This document shows positions 9,356 to 19,518 of a stretch of DNA of 64,000 nucleotides, piece after piece; the stretch's first letter is position 1; the number at the start of each line of letters is the position of its first letter. Origin of the DNA: Agrobacterium tumefaciens (GTDB lineage: Bacteria > Pseudomonadota > Alphaproteobacteria > Rhizobiales > Rhizobiaceae); the NCBI RefSeq assembly GCF_013337285.1, contig NZ_SUPW01000010.1, forward strand, positions 62,001 to 126,000, in the 5' to 3' direction. The translations under genes and the position numbers were made by a program. The notes under the pieces are model-generated. The model made no database searches and had not been told where the DNA came from. It was given only the letters and a program-made list of their open reading frames with translations.

Positions 9356-10263
9356 ATGGCCACGGCCAAAGCGAAAAACGAGAAGACCCGCGCGAAACCG
9401 ATACGCGCGCGGGTATCGGCTGGCTGTTGCTGGACATGACGCTTGTTGCGGGTGGAATGACGGCGCTCGTCAAGGCGCAGGGCGTTACCTATCCCGCCTT
9501 CCAGCTTGTCTTTATCCGGGCAATGATCGGCCTGATCTTCATTCTGCCGCTCATCTGGCGGCATCGGATGGAGATGCTGCGTGTCAAATATCCCTGGCGC
9601 AACCTCTTCCGCATCTGCTGCAACGCCATCGCGCTCACCAGCAATTTCATCGCCATCACCTTGCTGCCGCTTGCCACCGTCAACGCCATCGGCTTCTCCC
9701 GACCGCTGGTGACGATGGCGATGGCCGTTGCCTTTCTCGGCGAAAGGGTGAGTCGATATCGCTGGGCCGGAGCCTGTCTCGCATTTGCCGGCGTGCTCGT
9801 CGTCATCGGGCCGGGTGGGGCGGAGTTTAACGCCGGCGTGCTCGTCGTCCTCGTTTCGGTGGTGTTCGGCGCATTTGCAGTCATCCAGACCCGGGCGCTG
9901 CGGCAGGAAAACACCACGGTCATGATGGTGTTTTATACCGTCGGCCTTGCCGTCATCACTGCCGCTCCGGCGATCTGGACGTGGAAGCCGGTTGCGCCGC
10001 TCGACTGGGGTCCGTTGCTGGCCATCGGGCTTCTGGCGCAGATGGGGCAATATTGCTTCCTGCGGGCCTATCGTATCGCCGATGCCAGCGTCCTTGCACC
10101 CGTCAGCTATCTCTCGATCCTGTTCGTCACGGCTGTCGGTTATTTCCTGTTCGACGAGGTGCCGGAAACCCGCGTCGTGCTCGGCATCGCCATCATCCTC
10201 GTTTCGTTGCAGTCCACCGCAATTGTGGAATATGTTTCGAAGACGCTGCGCCGCCGGAAATAA
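9352..10263 (+). CDS. EamA/DMT-superfamily transporter
   Basis: Integral membrane protein of 303 residues with about ten hydrophobic segments arranged as two EamA repeats; GERVSRYRWAGACLAFAGVLVVI in the first repeat is typical. The GTG start overlaps the deacetylase stop (GTGA), indicating translational coupling. DMT proteins usually export metabolites or amino acids; the substrate here is unknown but is probably linked to the deacetylase product. Confidence 0.88.
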   Translation: MNGHGQSEKREDPRETDTRAGIGWLLLDMTLVAGGMTALVKAQGVTYPAFQLVFIRAMIGLIFILPLIWRHRMEMLRVKYPWRNLFRICCNAIALTSNFIAITLLPLATVNAIGFSRPLVTMAMAVAFLGERVSRYRWAGACLAFAGVLVVIGPGGAEFNAGVLVVLVSVVFGAFAVIQTRALRQENTTVMMVFYTVGLAVITAAPAIWTWKPVAPLDWGPLLAIGLLAQMGQYCFLRAYRIADASVLAPVSYLSILFVTAVGYFLFDEVPETRVVLGIAIILVSLQSTAIVEYVSKTLRRRK

Positions 10264-10274
10264 CGGCTACGCCC

Positions 10275-10742
10275 TTACCTCTGGAATTCCATGACCCTCA
10301 GCCGGATCCAGTTCAAGGTCGCGAGTTTGGCGCGATCGTAAAAGGAACGGGCGAAGCGCACATAGCGCATGATCCAGGCGAGCCAGGCATAGGTGAGGAG
10401 CTTTTCCCTGCCCGCGTGATAGATGCGTTCGACGATCAGGAAGGTTGCCAGATGGGCAAGGATCGTCAGACCGATCCCGGTCTTGATTGCACCGTGGGCA
10501 ATCAGGAGAAGGCCGATGATCTTCATGGGTTCGGCAATGGCGAAGGGCACGGCGAGACAGAGAAGAATGGCGAGCCGCGGCAATCCGGCAATCCGGTTTT
10601 CCAGTCGCCTGATGAATGTCAGGCCGGATATGGTCCTGATGACAGGTCGATAAAGCGGCCGGAAAATGCCGTCGAGGATCAGGGCAAATACGATGATTGC
10701 CCTGATGGGAAAGACGAGGATCGTGCGGATTTTGCTGTTCAC
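10275..10742 (-). CDS. small integral membrane protein of unknown function
   Basis: 155 residues with two or three hydrophobic stretches (about 7-25, 52-72 and 75-100) and a basic C-terminus. I recognise no catalytic motif or domain. The start is GTG; no earlier start exists because an in-frame stop lies just upstream. It is convergent with the EamA gene and lies downstream of the AraC regulator on the same strand. No function is proposed. Confidence 0.65.
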   Translation of the reverse strand: MNSKIRTILVFPIRAIIVFALILDGIFRPLYRPVIRTISGLTFIRRLENRIAGLPRLAILLCLAVPFAIAEPMKIIGLLLIAHGAIKTGIGLTILAHLATFLIVERIYHAGREKLLTYAWLAWIMRYVRFARSFYDRAKLATLNWIRLRVMEFQR

Positions 10743-10815
10743 CTCAGCCGGTCTCCAAAGAGGTTGTTCCGTCCATTCTTAATCGCCTGAAACGTGGCAA
10801 AAGGAAGTTGTTTCT

Positions 10816-11709
10816 TCAGGTTCCGTCCTGCCGAACGCTTGCGTACATACCGGTGGTGCGAAATTCGCTGGGGTTGGTGCCATAGAGCCTGCGGAAGACC
10901 TTGGAAAAATAGTTCGGGTCCTCGAAACCGCACAGCACGGACACTTCCTTGACGGGAATATTTCCGGCTGTCGTCAGCAGTTTTGCCGCCCTCCGCAATC
11001 GCCGCTGCAGCACGAATTCAGCCGGCGGCAGGCCTTCGCTCGCCGTGAAGATGCGGGAAAAATGCGCGCGGCTGAGGCCGGCCACCGCCGCAAGGTCGCT
11101 GACCGAAAGCCGCTCGCCCAGATGGCTGTCTATATAACTCAACACCTGCTGCAGGGTGCGATATTCGCCGCCGAAAGAAGGGTGCGAGCCGAAGACATCG
11201 TCATAAAGCGTCATCGCCGCCTCATAGGCAACGGCGGACGCGGCGCCCGGCGTCTCCGCGCCATTGACGAGGCGCGAGCAGCATTCGGCAAGGTGATCGA
11301 CGGTTTCGGACTGGAGCTTGAGGATCGGGCCAGTGACGGCGAGGATGTTGCGGTGAATGCGCAGGGCTTCCTCGCCATTCATGGAAATCCAGAAGAACTC
11401 CCATTCCTTGCCGTCTTCCAGCCAGTAGCGGTGATTGTGCGGGATCAGCAGCAGCAGGGTTTCACCCGGCTTCACCACATAATGGCGGTTCTCGTAACGC
11501 AGATTGCCCTGTCCGCCGATGCAATATTGCAGGACGGTGAAGGGCGTCTGGCCGCGTTTGCGCCCGTCCCAGTCATAATTCCCGCCTCGGCGGATTTCAT
11601 AACCGCTGCTGGTCGGCATGGTGTGCAGCGTCTGGCGGCCGCGCGGCAGCGAGACGGTGCGCATGCCGGGCCCCTGATCGATCAAATCGCGCAGCACAAA
11701 ATTACCCAT
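10816..11709 (-). CDS. AraC-family regulator of the alpha-galactoside locus
   Basis: 297 residues: an N-terminal cupin-like sensor (VVKPGETLLLLIPHNHRYWL, about 78-97) and a C-terminal double helix-turn-helix (about 190-290) ending in the family signature GFEDPNYFSKVFRRLYGTNPSEFR. It diverges from the GH4/Agp operon starting at 11907. In Sinorhizobium meliloti an AraC-type protein (AgpT) activates the equivalent melibiose/raffinose operon, so the same role is inferred. GAAGGAT upstream supports the ATG at 11709. Confidence 0.88.
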   Translation of the reverse strand: MGNFVLRDLIDQGPGMRTVSLPRGRQTLHTMPTSSGYEIRRGGNYDWDGRKRGQTPFTVLQYCIGGQGNLRYENRHYVVKPGETLLLLIPHNHRYWLEDGKEWEFFWISMNGEEALRIHRNILAVTGPILKLQSETVDHLAECCSRLVNGAETPGAASAVAYEAAMTLYDDVFGSHPSFGGEYRTLQQVLSYIDSHLGERLSVSDLAAVAGLSRAHFSRIFTASEGLPPAEFVLQRRLRRAAKLLTTAGNIPVKEVSVLCGFEDPNYFSKVFRRLYGTNPSEFRTTGMYASVRQDGT

Positions 11710-11906
11710 GAAAGCATAATCCTTCTCTGGTCCTCTCCGTCTTTATACGCATAATCCCGATCCGAGGAGACAGCCAGCGGGATATTGCTGCTGAAAAATT
11801 GGGAGGAAGGCCGGTTTTCCGGGATTCTTACGGGTATTTTTCTGCAGCGTCATTTTATGATCCTTCGGCCCGTTTCACCCGTTCGATTTGCAACAGAGGT
11901 GGCGTT

Positions 11907-13373
11907 ATGAGTTTCAAAATCGCTATTATTGGCGCAGGCAGCGTCGGTTTCACTAAAAAACTGTTCGCCGATCTCCTGTGTGTGCCGGAGTTTCGCGACA
12001 TTGAAGTCGCGCTGACGGATATCAGCCAGCACAATCTCGATATGATCAAGGCGATCCTTGAAAAGATCGTCGAGGCCAATGGTTTCCCGGTGAAGGTGAC
12101 AGCCGATACCAATCGCCGCCGTGCGCTCGAGGGCGCGAAATACATCATCAGCTGCGTGCGGGTCGGCGGTCTGGAAGCCTATGCCGATGATATCCGTATT
12201 CCGCTGAAATATGGCATCGATCAATGCGTGGGCGATACGATCTGCGCCGGCGGCATTCTTTATGGCCAGCGCAACATTCCGGTCATTCTGGATTTCTGTA
12301 AGGATATCCGCGAAGTCGCCGCACCGGGCGCAAAATTCCTGAACTACGCCAACCCCATGGCGATGAATACCTGGGCGGCCATTGAATATGGCAAGGTCGA
12401 TACGGTCGGTCTCTGCCATGGCGTGCAGCACGGGGCGGAACAGATCGCTGAAATTCTGGGCGCGAAAAGCGTGTCCGAGCTGGATTACATCTGCTCCGGC
12501 ATCAACCACCAGACATGGTTCATCGATCTGAGGCTCAACGGCCGCAAGATCGGCAAGGAAGAGCTGGTCGCCGCCTTCGAGGCGCATCCGGTCTTCTCGC
12601 AGCAGGAGAAGCTGCGCATCGACGTGCTGAAGCGTTTCGGCGTCTATTCGACCGAGAGCAACGGCCACCTCTCCGAATATCTGCCTTGGTATCGCAAGCG
12701 GCCGGAGGAAATTGCCCGCTGGATCGACATGTCCGACTGGATTCACGGTGAAACCGGCGGGTATCTGCGCCACTCCACCGAAACGCGCAACTGGTTCGAA
12801 ACCGAGTTTCCGCAGTTCCTCGCCTCGGCCGCCAAGCCGATTGATCCGGCAAAGCGCTCGAACGAACATGCAAGCCATATTCTCGAGGCGCTGGAGACGG
12901 GGCGCGTCTATCGCGGCCATTTCAACGTCAAGAACAATGGCGTCATCAGCAACCTGCCGGCCGACGCCATCATTGAATCGCCCGGCTTCGTCGACCGTTT
13001 CGGCATCAACATGGTGTCGGGCATCGCGCTGCCGGAAGCCTGTGCGGCCACCTGCATGGCCTCCATAAACGTGCAGCGCATGTCAGTCCATGCGGCGGTG
13101 AGCGGCGATATCGATCTCCTGAAACTTGCGGTGCTGCATGACCCGCTGGTGGGCGCCGTCGCCACGCCGGAAGAGGTCTGGCAGATGGTGGATGAGATGG
13201 TCGTCGCGCAGGCGCGCTGGCTGCCGCAATATGCCGATGCCGTGCCGGCGGCGACGGAACGGCTTGCCAAATCCAGCGTCAAGACCCGCGATTGGGCGGG
13301 GGCCGCGCGCCGCAACGTGCGTTCCATAGAGGAGTTGCGGGCCGAGAAATCGGCGCTGAAAAAGGCCGTTTGA
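11907..13373 (+). CDS. glycoside hydrolase family 4 enzyme, probable alpha-galactosidase
   Basis: 488-residue GH4 glycosidase that would use NAD+ and a divalent metal to hydrolyse glycosides by oxidation-elimination. The dinucleotide motif IAIIGAGSVGF lies at residues 5-15, and the metal ligands Cys170 (GLCHGVQ) and His201 (SGINHQTWF) are intact. An AGAGGTGG ribosome site supports the ATG at 11907; the frame is open further upstream without a plausible start. It is the first gene of the rightward operon. It differs clearly from the MelA at 19519, so it may act on another alpha-linked sugar; alpha-glucosidase or alpha-glucuronidase activity remains possible. Confidence 0.88.
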   Translation: MSFKIAIIGAGSVGFTKKLFADLLCVPEFRDIEVALTDISQHNLDMIKAILEKIVEANGFPVKVTADTNRRRALEGAKYIISCVRVGGLEAYADDIRIPLKYGIDQCVGDTICAGGILYGQRNIPVILDFCKDIREVAAPGAKFLNYANPMAMNTWAAIEYGKVDTVGLCHGVQHGAEQIAEILGAKSVSELDYICSGINHQTWFIDLRLNGRKIGKEELVAAFEAHPVFSQQEKLRIDVLKRFGVYSTESNGHLSEYLPWYRKRPEEIARWIDMSDWIHGETGGYLRHSTETRNWFETEFPQFLASAAKPIDPAKRSNEHASHILEALETGRVYRGHFNVKNNGVISNLPADAIIESPGFVDRFGINMVSGIALPEACAATCMASINVQRMSVHAAVSGDIDLLKLAVLHDPLVGAVATPEEVWQMVDEMVVAQARWLPQYADAVPAATERLAKSSVKTRDWAGAARRNVRSIEELRAEKSALKKAV

Positions 13374-13392
13374 GGAAAAGCATGGAAGCAGG

Positions 13393-13421
13393 CCGGCGGC
13401 GAAAGGGAGTTCGCCGTCCGG
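13393..13421 (+). promoter_or_regulatory. intercistronic hairpin before the AgpA-like gene
   Basis: Stem CCGGCGGCGAA with TTCGCCGTCCGG (one bulged T) and loop AGGGAG, between the GH4 stop and the binding-protein gene. Such hairpins often stabilise the binding-protein segment of a polycistronic mRNA. There is no T-run, so it is not a classic terminator. Confidence 0.4.
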
Positions 13422-13471
13422 TCAGAATGATCACAGAGGGTGGGCGGTCGAAGAGCTGCCATTTGGGAGGA

Positions 13472-15565
13472 ATGACGATGTTACTTCAACGCAGGATCGG
13501 TATCATCTCGGCACTGGGTCTCGGTGTTTCGATGATCGCACTTAATGCGAATGCCTTCGAGACCACCACGCCGCCGGAGCCGCCGCAGTTTCCGGCGGAA
13601 GGCAAGATCAACTACGTGGCGCGCGACTCCATCCTCGAATTCAAGGCGCTGACGAGCTACAGCGAACCCGACTGGGTGAGCGAGAAATTCGAAAAGACCG
13701 GCAAGCTGCCGCCGCTGAAAGAGCGTCTGCCGGAAGAGCCGCTGGTCTACAAGACGGGCAATATGGCGGATGGCACCGGCGTTTATGGTGACACCATGCG
13801 CCATGTGGTCGGCGGCAGGCCGGAGGGCTGGAACTACATTGCAGGCCAGAGCCAGGGTTGGGGCGGCATCGATATTGCGCTTTCCGAATGCCTCACACGC
13901 ACCGCGCCGCTTTTCCAGGTGGATGCCAAGGACACGGAACCGCTGCCCAATCTGGCGAAAAGCTGGGAATGGTCCGAAGATGGCCACAAGCTGACGATGC
14001 ATCTGGTCAAGGGCGCCAAGTGGTCGGACGGCGAAGCCTTCAACGCCGATGACGTGATGTTCTATTGGGAAGATGCCGTCGTTGATCCCAACGTCTCGCC
14101 CCTCGGCGGCGGTGCGTCGCCCGAGGCTTTCGGTGAGGGAACGACGCTCACGAAGATCGACGACTATACGGTGGAGTGGACCTTCAAGGCCGCTTTCCCC
14201 AAACAATATCTCTACACCATGGCCTATCCGAGCTTCTGCCCCGGGCCGTCGCACATTCTTAAACCCCAGCATCCGAAATATTCCAAGAACACCTATAACC
14301 AGTTCAAGAACGCCTTTCCGCCGGAATATATGAACATGCCGGTCATGGGCGCATGGGTTCCGGTCACCTATCGTCCTGACGATCTCATCGTGCTGCGGCG
14401 CAATCCCTATTACTGGAAGGTTGATGAAAAGGGCCAGCAGCTGCCCTACCTCAACGAGGTGCACTACAAGCTTTCCACCTGGGCCGACCGTGACGTGCAG
14501 GCCGTGGCGGGATCGGGCGATTTCTCCAATCTCGAACAGCCGGAGAATTTCGTCGCATCGCTGAAACGCGCCGCCGATCCCAATGCACCGGCCCGCCTTG
14601 CCTTTGGGCCACGGCTCATCGGTTATAATCTGCAGATGAATTTTTCCGCCAATGGCTGGGGCAATCCGGATGAGCGCGGGCAGGCGATCCGTGAGCTGAA
14701 CCGCAACGAGGTGTTCCGTCAGGCCGTGACATCGGCCCTCGACCGTAAGGCGATCGGCGACTCGCTGGTGAAAGGGCCTTTCACGGCGATCTATCCGGGC
14801 GGCATTTCGTCGGGCACCAGCTTTTATGATCGCGCCTCCACGGTCTATTACCCCTTCAACCTTGAGGCCGCCAAGGCATCGCTCGCCTCAATCGGCCTCA
14901 AGGATACCGATGGCGATGGCGTCCTGAATTTCCCCAAGGAAACACTTGGCGGCCGCAATGTAGAGATTACCCTTCTCGTCAATAATGGCTACGCGACGGA
15001 CAAGAGCCTTGCGGAAGGTCTCGTTGGCCAGATGGCGAAACTCGGCCTGCGCGTCATCATCCACAGCCTCGATTCCAACCAGCGTGACGCCGCCCATTAT
15101 GGCGGGCAGTTCGACTGGCTGGTGCGGCGCAATTCCACCGAGCTGTCATCCGTGGTGCAGAATACCGAGCAGCTTGCCCCTGTCGGCCCGCGTACCAGCT
15201 GGAACCACCGCGCTCCTGAGGGTAAGGAGCTGGACCTGATGCCGTTCGAAAAGGACATGGCAGAGATCGTCCGCAAGTTCATTTCCTCGCAGGATAATGC
15301 CGAACGTGCGGAGCTGATGAAGCAGTATCAGAAGGTCTACACGCAGAACCTCTACACCGTAGGCCTGACCGAATACCCCGGCGCGCTCATCGTCAACAAG
15401 CGGTTCTCGAATGTGCCGCAGGGCACGCCGATCTTCATGTTCAACTGGGCTGAAGACGCCATCATCCGCGAACGACTTTGGGTCGCGGCCGACAAGCAGG
15501 GCAAATACGAACTCTTCCCCGAGCAGCTTCCCGGCAAGCCGGGTGAGGGCGGGCCGATCAACTAA
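13472..15565 (+). CDS. agpA: family 5 solute-binding protein, AgpA-like alpha-galactoside receptor
   Basis: Periplasmic receptor of 697 residues with a signal peptide ending ANA before FETTTPPEPP. It is much longer than oligopeptide-binding proteins (about 500-550) but matches the size class of S. meliloti AgpA, which binds melibiose and raffinose. The family-5 pattern W(E)WSEDGHKLTMHLVKGAKWSDGE is clear near residues 168-190. GGGAGG before 13472 fixes the start. It sits between the two GH4 genes together with a peptide-type importer, as in the agp locus. Substrate assignment comes from context and family, not from binding residues. Confidence 0.88.
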   Translation: MTMLLQRRIGIISALGLGVSMIALNANAFETTTPPEPPQFPAEGKINYVARDSILEFKALTSYSEPDWVSEKFEKTGKLPPLKERLPEEPLVYKTGNMADGTGVYGDTMRHVVGGRPEGWNYIAGQSQGWGGIDIALSECLTRTAPLFQVDAKDTEPLPNLAKSWEWSEDGHKLTMHLVKGAKWSDGEAFNADDVMFYWEDAVVDPNVSPLGGGASPEAFGEGTTLTKIDDYTVEWTFKAAFPKQYLYTMAYPSFCPGPSHILKPQHPKYSKNTYNQFKNAFPPEYMNMPVMGAWVPVTYRPDDLIVLRRNPYYWKVDEKGQQLPYLNEVHYKLSTWADRDVQAVAGSGDFSNLEQPENFVASLKRAADPNAPARLAFGPRLIGYNLQMNFSANGWGNPDERGQAIRELNRNEVFRQAVTSALDRKAIGDSLVKGPFTAIYPGGISSGTSFYDRASTVYYPFNLEAAKASLASIGLKDTDGDGVLNFPKETLGGRNVEITLLVNNGYATDKSLAEGLVGQMAKLGLRVIIHSLDSNQRDAAHYGGQFDWLVRRNSTELSSVVQNTEQLAPVGPRTSWNHRAPEGKELDLMPFEKDMAEIVRKFISSQDNAERAELMKQYQKVYTQNLYTVGLTEYPGALIVNKRFSNVPQGTPIFMFNWAEDAIIRERLWVAADKQGKYELFPEQLPGKPGEGGPIN

Positions 15566-15670
15566 CTCCTCCCGGAGAATACCCGGTACCGGTCGCGCGT
15601 GAAGCGCGGCCGGAGGCACCCGACGGACCGTTGTCCATCACGGCCCGCCCAAACGGAGGAAGACCGTTCG

Positions 15671-16678
15671 ATGCTGAGATTTTTGACGATACGCGTGGCA
15701 TCCGCCATTCCGGTGCTGCTGATCCTGAGCGTGGTGACCTTCGCCATCATTCAGGCCCCGCCCGGCGATTATGCCGACTACATCCGTTCGCAGCTGATGA
15801 ACCAGGGCGGCGCGTCCTTCGAGCAGGCGGAAGCGCAGGCGCAGGCCTACCGTATCGAACACGGTCTCGATCAGCCGCTCGTCGTGCAATATTTCAACTG
15901 GATCGGCGGCATCGTGACGCGCGGCGATTTCGGTTACAGCTTTTATTACAACAAGCCGGTCGCCGATGTGGTTGGCGAACGCCTGCCGCGCACCATTGCG
16001 CTGGCGCTGGTCTGCCACATCCTTGCGTCCATTCTCGGCATCGGTTTCGGCATCTGGGCGGCCACACGGCAATATTCCTGGGTCGACAACCTGCTCTCAA
16101 CCATCGCCTTTCTCGGCATGACGATCCCACGCTTCCTGATGGCGCTGATCCTCGTCTATCTCATGGTGTTTCATTTCGACGTGTCTGAGATCGGCAGCTT
16201 CTTCTCGCCGCAATATGGCGGTGCGCCGTGGTCGTGGGGCAAGTTCGTCGATCTGGTCAGCCATGTCTGGCCGGTGGTCGCCATCGCCGTCTTCGGCGGG
16301 CTGGCCTATAATATGCGGGTGATGCGCGGCAATCTGCTCGATACGCTGAACGCACAATATGTCGAGACGGCGCGCGCCAAGGGTCTTTCGGAAGGTGCGG
16401 TCATCATGCGCCATGCCGTGCCGAATGCCGTCCACCCGCTGGTCATGTATCAGGGCGTCGTGCTGCCCTACATGCTGAGTGGCGAAATCGAGACCGCCAT
16501 CATCTTCGCACTGCCGACCGTTGGCCCGGCCATTGTGGGCTCCATGGCTGTCGGCGATGTCTATGTCACCGCGACCTTCATGATGGTGCTGGCCGCGACG
16601 CTGATCGTCGGCAACATCATCGCCGACATGCTGCTCGCCATGCTCGACCCACGCGTTCGCGAATTCGGGAGGGCCTGA
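15671..16678 (+). CDS. agpB: ABC transporter permease (DppB type), alpha-galactoside importer
   Basis: 335-residue permease with six hydrophobic segments beginning at residues 9-30 (ASAIPVLLILSVVTFAII) and the DppB-like coupling segment ETARAKGLSEGAVIMRHAVPNA. GGAGGA upstream supports the ATG at 15671. It is one of the two membrane subunits paired with AgpA; its stop is nearly adjacent to the next permease start. Confidence 0.9.
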   Translation: MLRFLTIRVASAIPVLLILSVVTFAIIQAPPGDYADYIRSQLMNQGGASFEQAEAQAQAYRIEHGLDQPLVVQYFNWIGGIVTRGDFGYSFYYNKPVADVVGERLPRTIALALVCHILASILGIGFGIWAATRQYSWVDNLLSTIAFLGMTIPRFLMALILVYLMVFHFDVSEIGSFFSPQYGGAPWSWGKFVDLVSHVWPVVAIAVFGGLAYNMRVMRGNLLDTLNAQYVETARAKGLSEGAVIMRHAVPNAVHPLVMYQGVVLPYMLSGEIETAIIFALPTVGPAIVGSMAVGDVYVTATFMMVLAATLIVGNIIADMLLAMLDPRVREFGRA

Positions 16679-16679
16679 A

Positions 16680-17816
16680 ATGATGGCGTTTGACGAAGTG
16701 AAAAACGAAACAACAGTCACCCCCAAGCCTGAACGAGGCACGCAGGGTAATGAGTCCTATCTCGCACTGGTATGGCGGCGTCTGAGACGCTCCTTCACGG
16801 GCATAGTCGGGCTGGTGCTGGTTGTGCTGCTGATCCTGATCGCCGTCTTCGCGGATTTCTTCGCGCCGATGAACCCGCTTGAAACCAATGCCAGCTTCTC
16901 GCCGCCGCAGGTGGTGCGTTTTTCTGACAAGGACGGCAATGTCAGTCCTTTCCCCCGCGTGTATGCAACGGCGGAAACCGCAGAACTCGATCCGATCACC
17001 TTCCAGCCCATCGTTGGCCCGGATTACGACAACCCCGTCTATCTCGGCTTCTTCGTCAAAGGCGCGGACTACAAGCTTCTGGGTCTCATTCCGATGAGCC
17101 GGCATTTCTTCGGCTCGACGGATGGCCAGCCGGTGCATTTTCTCGGAACCGATAAATTCGGACGCGATGTGCTGTCGCGCGCCATCTACGGTTCGCGCAT
17201 CTCGCTCGCCATCGCGCTCAGCGTCGTCGCCATTGTCACCGTCATCGGCACCAGCGTTGGGCTGATTTCGGGGTATTTCGGCGGACCGCTTGATGCCTGG
17301 GTGCAGCGTTTCGTGGAAGTGGTTCTGGCTTTCCCGCAATTGCCGCTCTATCTCGCACTGACATCGCTCATCCCGGTCACCGCGCCGACTACCGTGTTTC
17401 TCGTCTTCGTTGTCGGCGTCATGTCGGCGCTGGGCTGGGCGCAGATGTCACGGGAGGTGCGCGGCAAGACGTTGGCGCTGGCGCGTATCGATTATGTGCG
17501 GGCGGCCATTGCCGTCGGCGCCACCGATCGGCGCATCATCTTCCAGCATATTCTGCCGAATGTGATGAGCCATGTGATCGTCGCCGTCACCCTGCATATT
17601 CCGAGCGTCGTGCTGCTGGAATCCTTTCTCGGTTTCCTCGGCTTTGCTGTGAAGCCGCCGCTGATCTCCTGGGGGCTGATGCTGCAGGATACCGCGACCT
17701 ATTCCGTCATCGGTTCCTATCCCTGGATTCTCGCACCGGTCGGTTTCGTGCTGGTCACTGTCTTTGCCTTCAACGCGCTGGGCGACGGCCTGCGTGATGC
17801 TGTCGATCCCTATTGA
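16680..17816 (+). CDS. agpC: ABC transporter permease (DppC type), alpha-galactoside importer
   Basis: 378-residue DppC-like permease with an N-terminal cytosolic tail, a first transmembrane helix near residues 38-58 and a long periplasmic loop. The hallmark LGTDKFGRDVLSRAIYGSRIS is present. The coupling loop reads VRAAIAVGATDRRIIFQHILPN. GGGAGG precedes the ATG, two bases after the previous stop. It pairs with the DppB-type subunit. Confidence 0.92.
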   Translation: MMAFDEVKNETTVTPKPERGTQGNESYLALVWRRLRRSFTGIVGLVLVVLLILIAVFADFFAPMNPLETNASFSPPQVVRFSDKDGNVSPFPRVYATAETAELDPITFQPIVGPDYDNPVYLGFFVKGADYKLLGLIPMSRHFFGSTDGQPVHFLGTDKFGRDVLSRAIYGSRISLAIALSVVAIVTVIGTSVGLISGYFGGPLDAWVQRFVEVVLAFPQLPLYLALTSLIPVTAPTTVFLVFVVGVMSALGWAQMSREVRGKTLALARIDYVRAAIAVGATDRRIIFQHILPNVMSHVIVAVTLHIPSVVLLESFLGFLGFAVKPPLISWGLMLQDTATYSVIGSYPWILAPVGFVLVTVFAFNALGDGLRDAVDPY

Positions 17817-17828
17817 GAGGAGCGTGCC

Positions 17829-19496
17829 ATGGTTGCTAGCCAAAACAACGCCTACGCCCCCGTCATCCGCCTCGACGCCGATGACCGTCAGGACGACGCC
17901 ATTATCGATGCCCGCAACATTGCCGTGACCTTCAAGGTGGAGCACGGCACGGTGGAGGCGGTGAAGGACATTTCCTTCCAGCTCTACCGGGGCGAAACGA
18001 TTGCCATCGTCGGCGAATCCGGTTCGGGAAAATCCGTCACGGCCCGCACCGTGATGGGGCTTTTGACGAAGCGGGCTTCGGTCTCGAAAACGGCGACCGT
18101 GCGTTTCAACGGCGACGATATTCTGAAGTTCTCGAGCCGCCAGCGGCGGGCGTTGCGTGGCAACCGCATCTCGATGATCTTTCAGGAGCCGATGAGTTCG
18201 CTGAACCCGATCTATACGATCGGCAGCCAGATCGTCGAAGCGATCCGCGTTCATTCGAAACTGAACCGGAAACAAGCCGAGGCGAGGGCGCTCGACCTGC
18301 TGCGGCAGGTGCAGATCCCGGAGCCGGAAGCGCGACTGAAGCAATATCCGCATCAGTTGTCCGGCGGCCAGCGGCAGCGTGTGATGATCGCCATGGCGCT
18401 CTCCAACGATCCGGATGTGCTGATTGCTGACGAGCCCACCACCGCGCTTGATGTGACGGTGCAGGCGCAAATCCTCAACCTCATTCGTGACCTGCAGAAG
18501 AAGCGCGGCATGGCCGTAGTGCTCATCACCCATGACCTGACGATCGTGAAGCAGTTTTCCGATTACGTCTATGTCATGCAGCATGGCGAGATGCGCGAGC
18601 ACAACACCACGGAAAAGCTCTTCGAAGCGCCGCAGCATCCCTATACGAAGAAGCTGCTCAGCTCCGAACCACATGGCACGGCGAAACCGCTGCCTGAGAA
18701 TTCAGGCGTGCTGCTGACGGCGAGCGGTGTGCGCGTTTCCTTCATGATGCGCTACGGCGGGTTGTTCAAACCGGAACTCAAGGAACTGATCGCTGTCGAT
18801 AGTCTCGGCCTTACCCTCAAGCGGCACGAGACGCTTGGGCTCGTCGGCGAATCCGGTTCGGGCAAGACAACCTTCGGCCAATCGCTGCTGCGGCTGAACG
18901 AGCCGGTGGGCGGTGACATCGTTTTTGATGGCGAGAGGGTCGATGGCCGCTCCCGCGCCGAAATGCGGCCCTTGCGGTCGCGTATGCAGATCGTTTTTCA
19001 GGATCCCTTCGCCTCGCTCAATCCCCGCATGACCATCGGCCAGATCATCGAGGAAGGGCTGATCATCAACGGTCTTGGCAAAACCAAGGCCGAAAGACTG
19101 GACCGGGTGCGCGATGCGCTGGAGGCGGCGGGCATGCCCGGCAACATCCTCTCACGGTTCCCGCACGAATTTTCCGGCGGCCAGCGCCAGCGTATCGCCA
19201 TTGCCCGTGCAGTGGCGCTGGAGCCCGAATTCATCCTGCTCGACGAGCCGACCTCGGCGCTAGATCTTTCCGTGCAGGCGCAGATCATCGACCTCCTGCG
19301 CAAGCTGCAGGACGAGCGGGGCCTGAGTTATCTGTTCATCTCGCATGACCTGAAGGTGGTGCGCGCGCTCTGCCACCGCGTCATCGTCATGCAAAGCGGG
19401 CGCATCGTTGAGGAAGGCCCTGTCGAGGACGTTCTCACCCACCCAAAAACCGAATATACTCAGCGGCTTGTACGAGCCGCCTTCGAAATCGCTTGA
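17829..19496 (+). CDS. tandem ABC ATPase (DppD-DppF fused) of the alpha-galactoside importer
   Basis: 555 residues holding two complete nucleotide-binding domains. Both carry Walker [10 protein letters not shown] (about residues 60 and 340), LSGGQRQRV and FSGGQRQRI signatures, and Walker B motifs ([11 protein letters not shown] and [11 protein letters not shown]). One chain therefore replaces the DppD and DppF pair. It follows the permease by 12 bases and is followed by MelA 22 bases later. Energises AgpA-mediated uptake. Confidence 0.92.
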   Translation: MVASQNNAYAPVIRLDADDRQDDAIIDARNIAVTFKVEHGTVEAVKDISFQLYRGETIAIVGESGSGKSVTARTVMGLLTKRASVSKTATVRFNGDDILKFSSRQRRALRGNRISMIFQEPMSSLNPIYTIGSQIVEAIRVHSKLNRKQAEARALDLLRQVQIPEPEARLKQYPHQLSGGQRQRVMIAMALSNDPDVLIADEPTTALDVTVQAQILNLIRDLQKKRGMAVVLITHDLTIVKQFSDYVYVMQHGEMREHNTTEKLFEAPQHPYTKKLLSSEPHGTAKPLPENSGVLLTASGVRVSFMMRYGGLFKPELKELIAVDSLGLTLKRHETLGLVGESGSGKTTFGQSLLRLNEPVGGDIVFDGERVDGRSRAEMRPLRSRMQIVFQDPFASLNPRMTIGQIIEEGLIINGLGKTKAERLDRVRDALEAAGMPGNILSRFPHEFSGGQRQRIAIARAVALEPEFILLDEPTSALDLSVQAQIIDLLRKLQDERGLSYLFISHDLKVVRALCHRVIVMQSGRIVEEGPVEDVLTHPKTEYTQRLVRAAFEIA

Positions 19497-19518
19497 ATTC
19501 CAAATGCCGGAGGTAGAC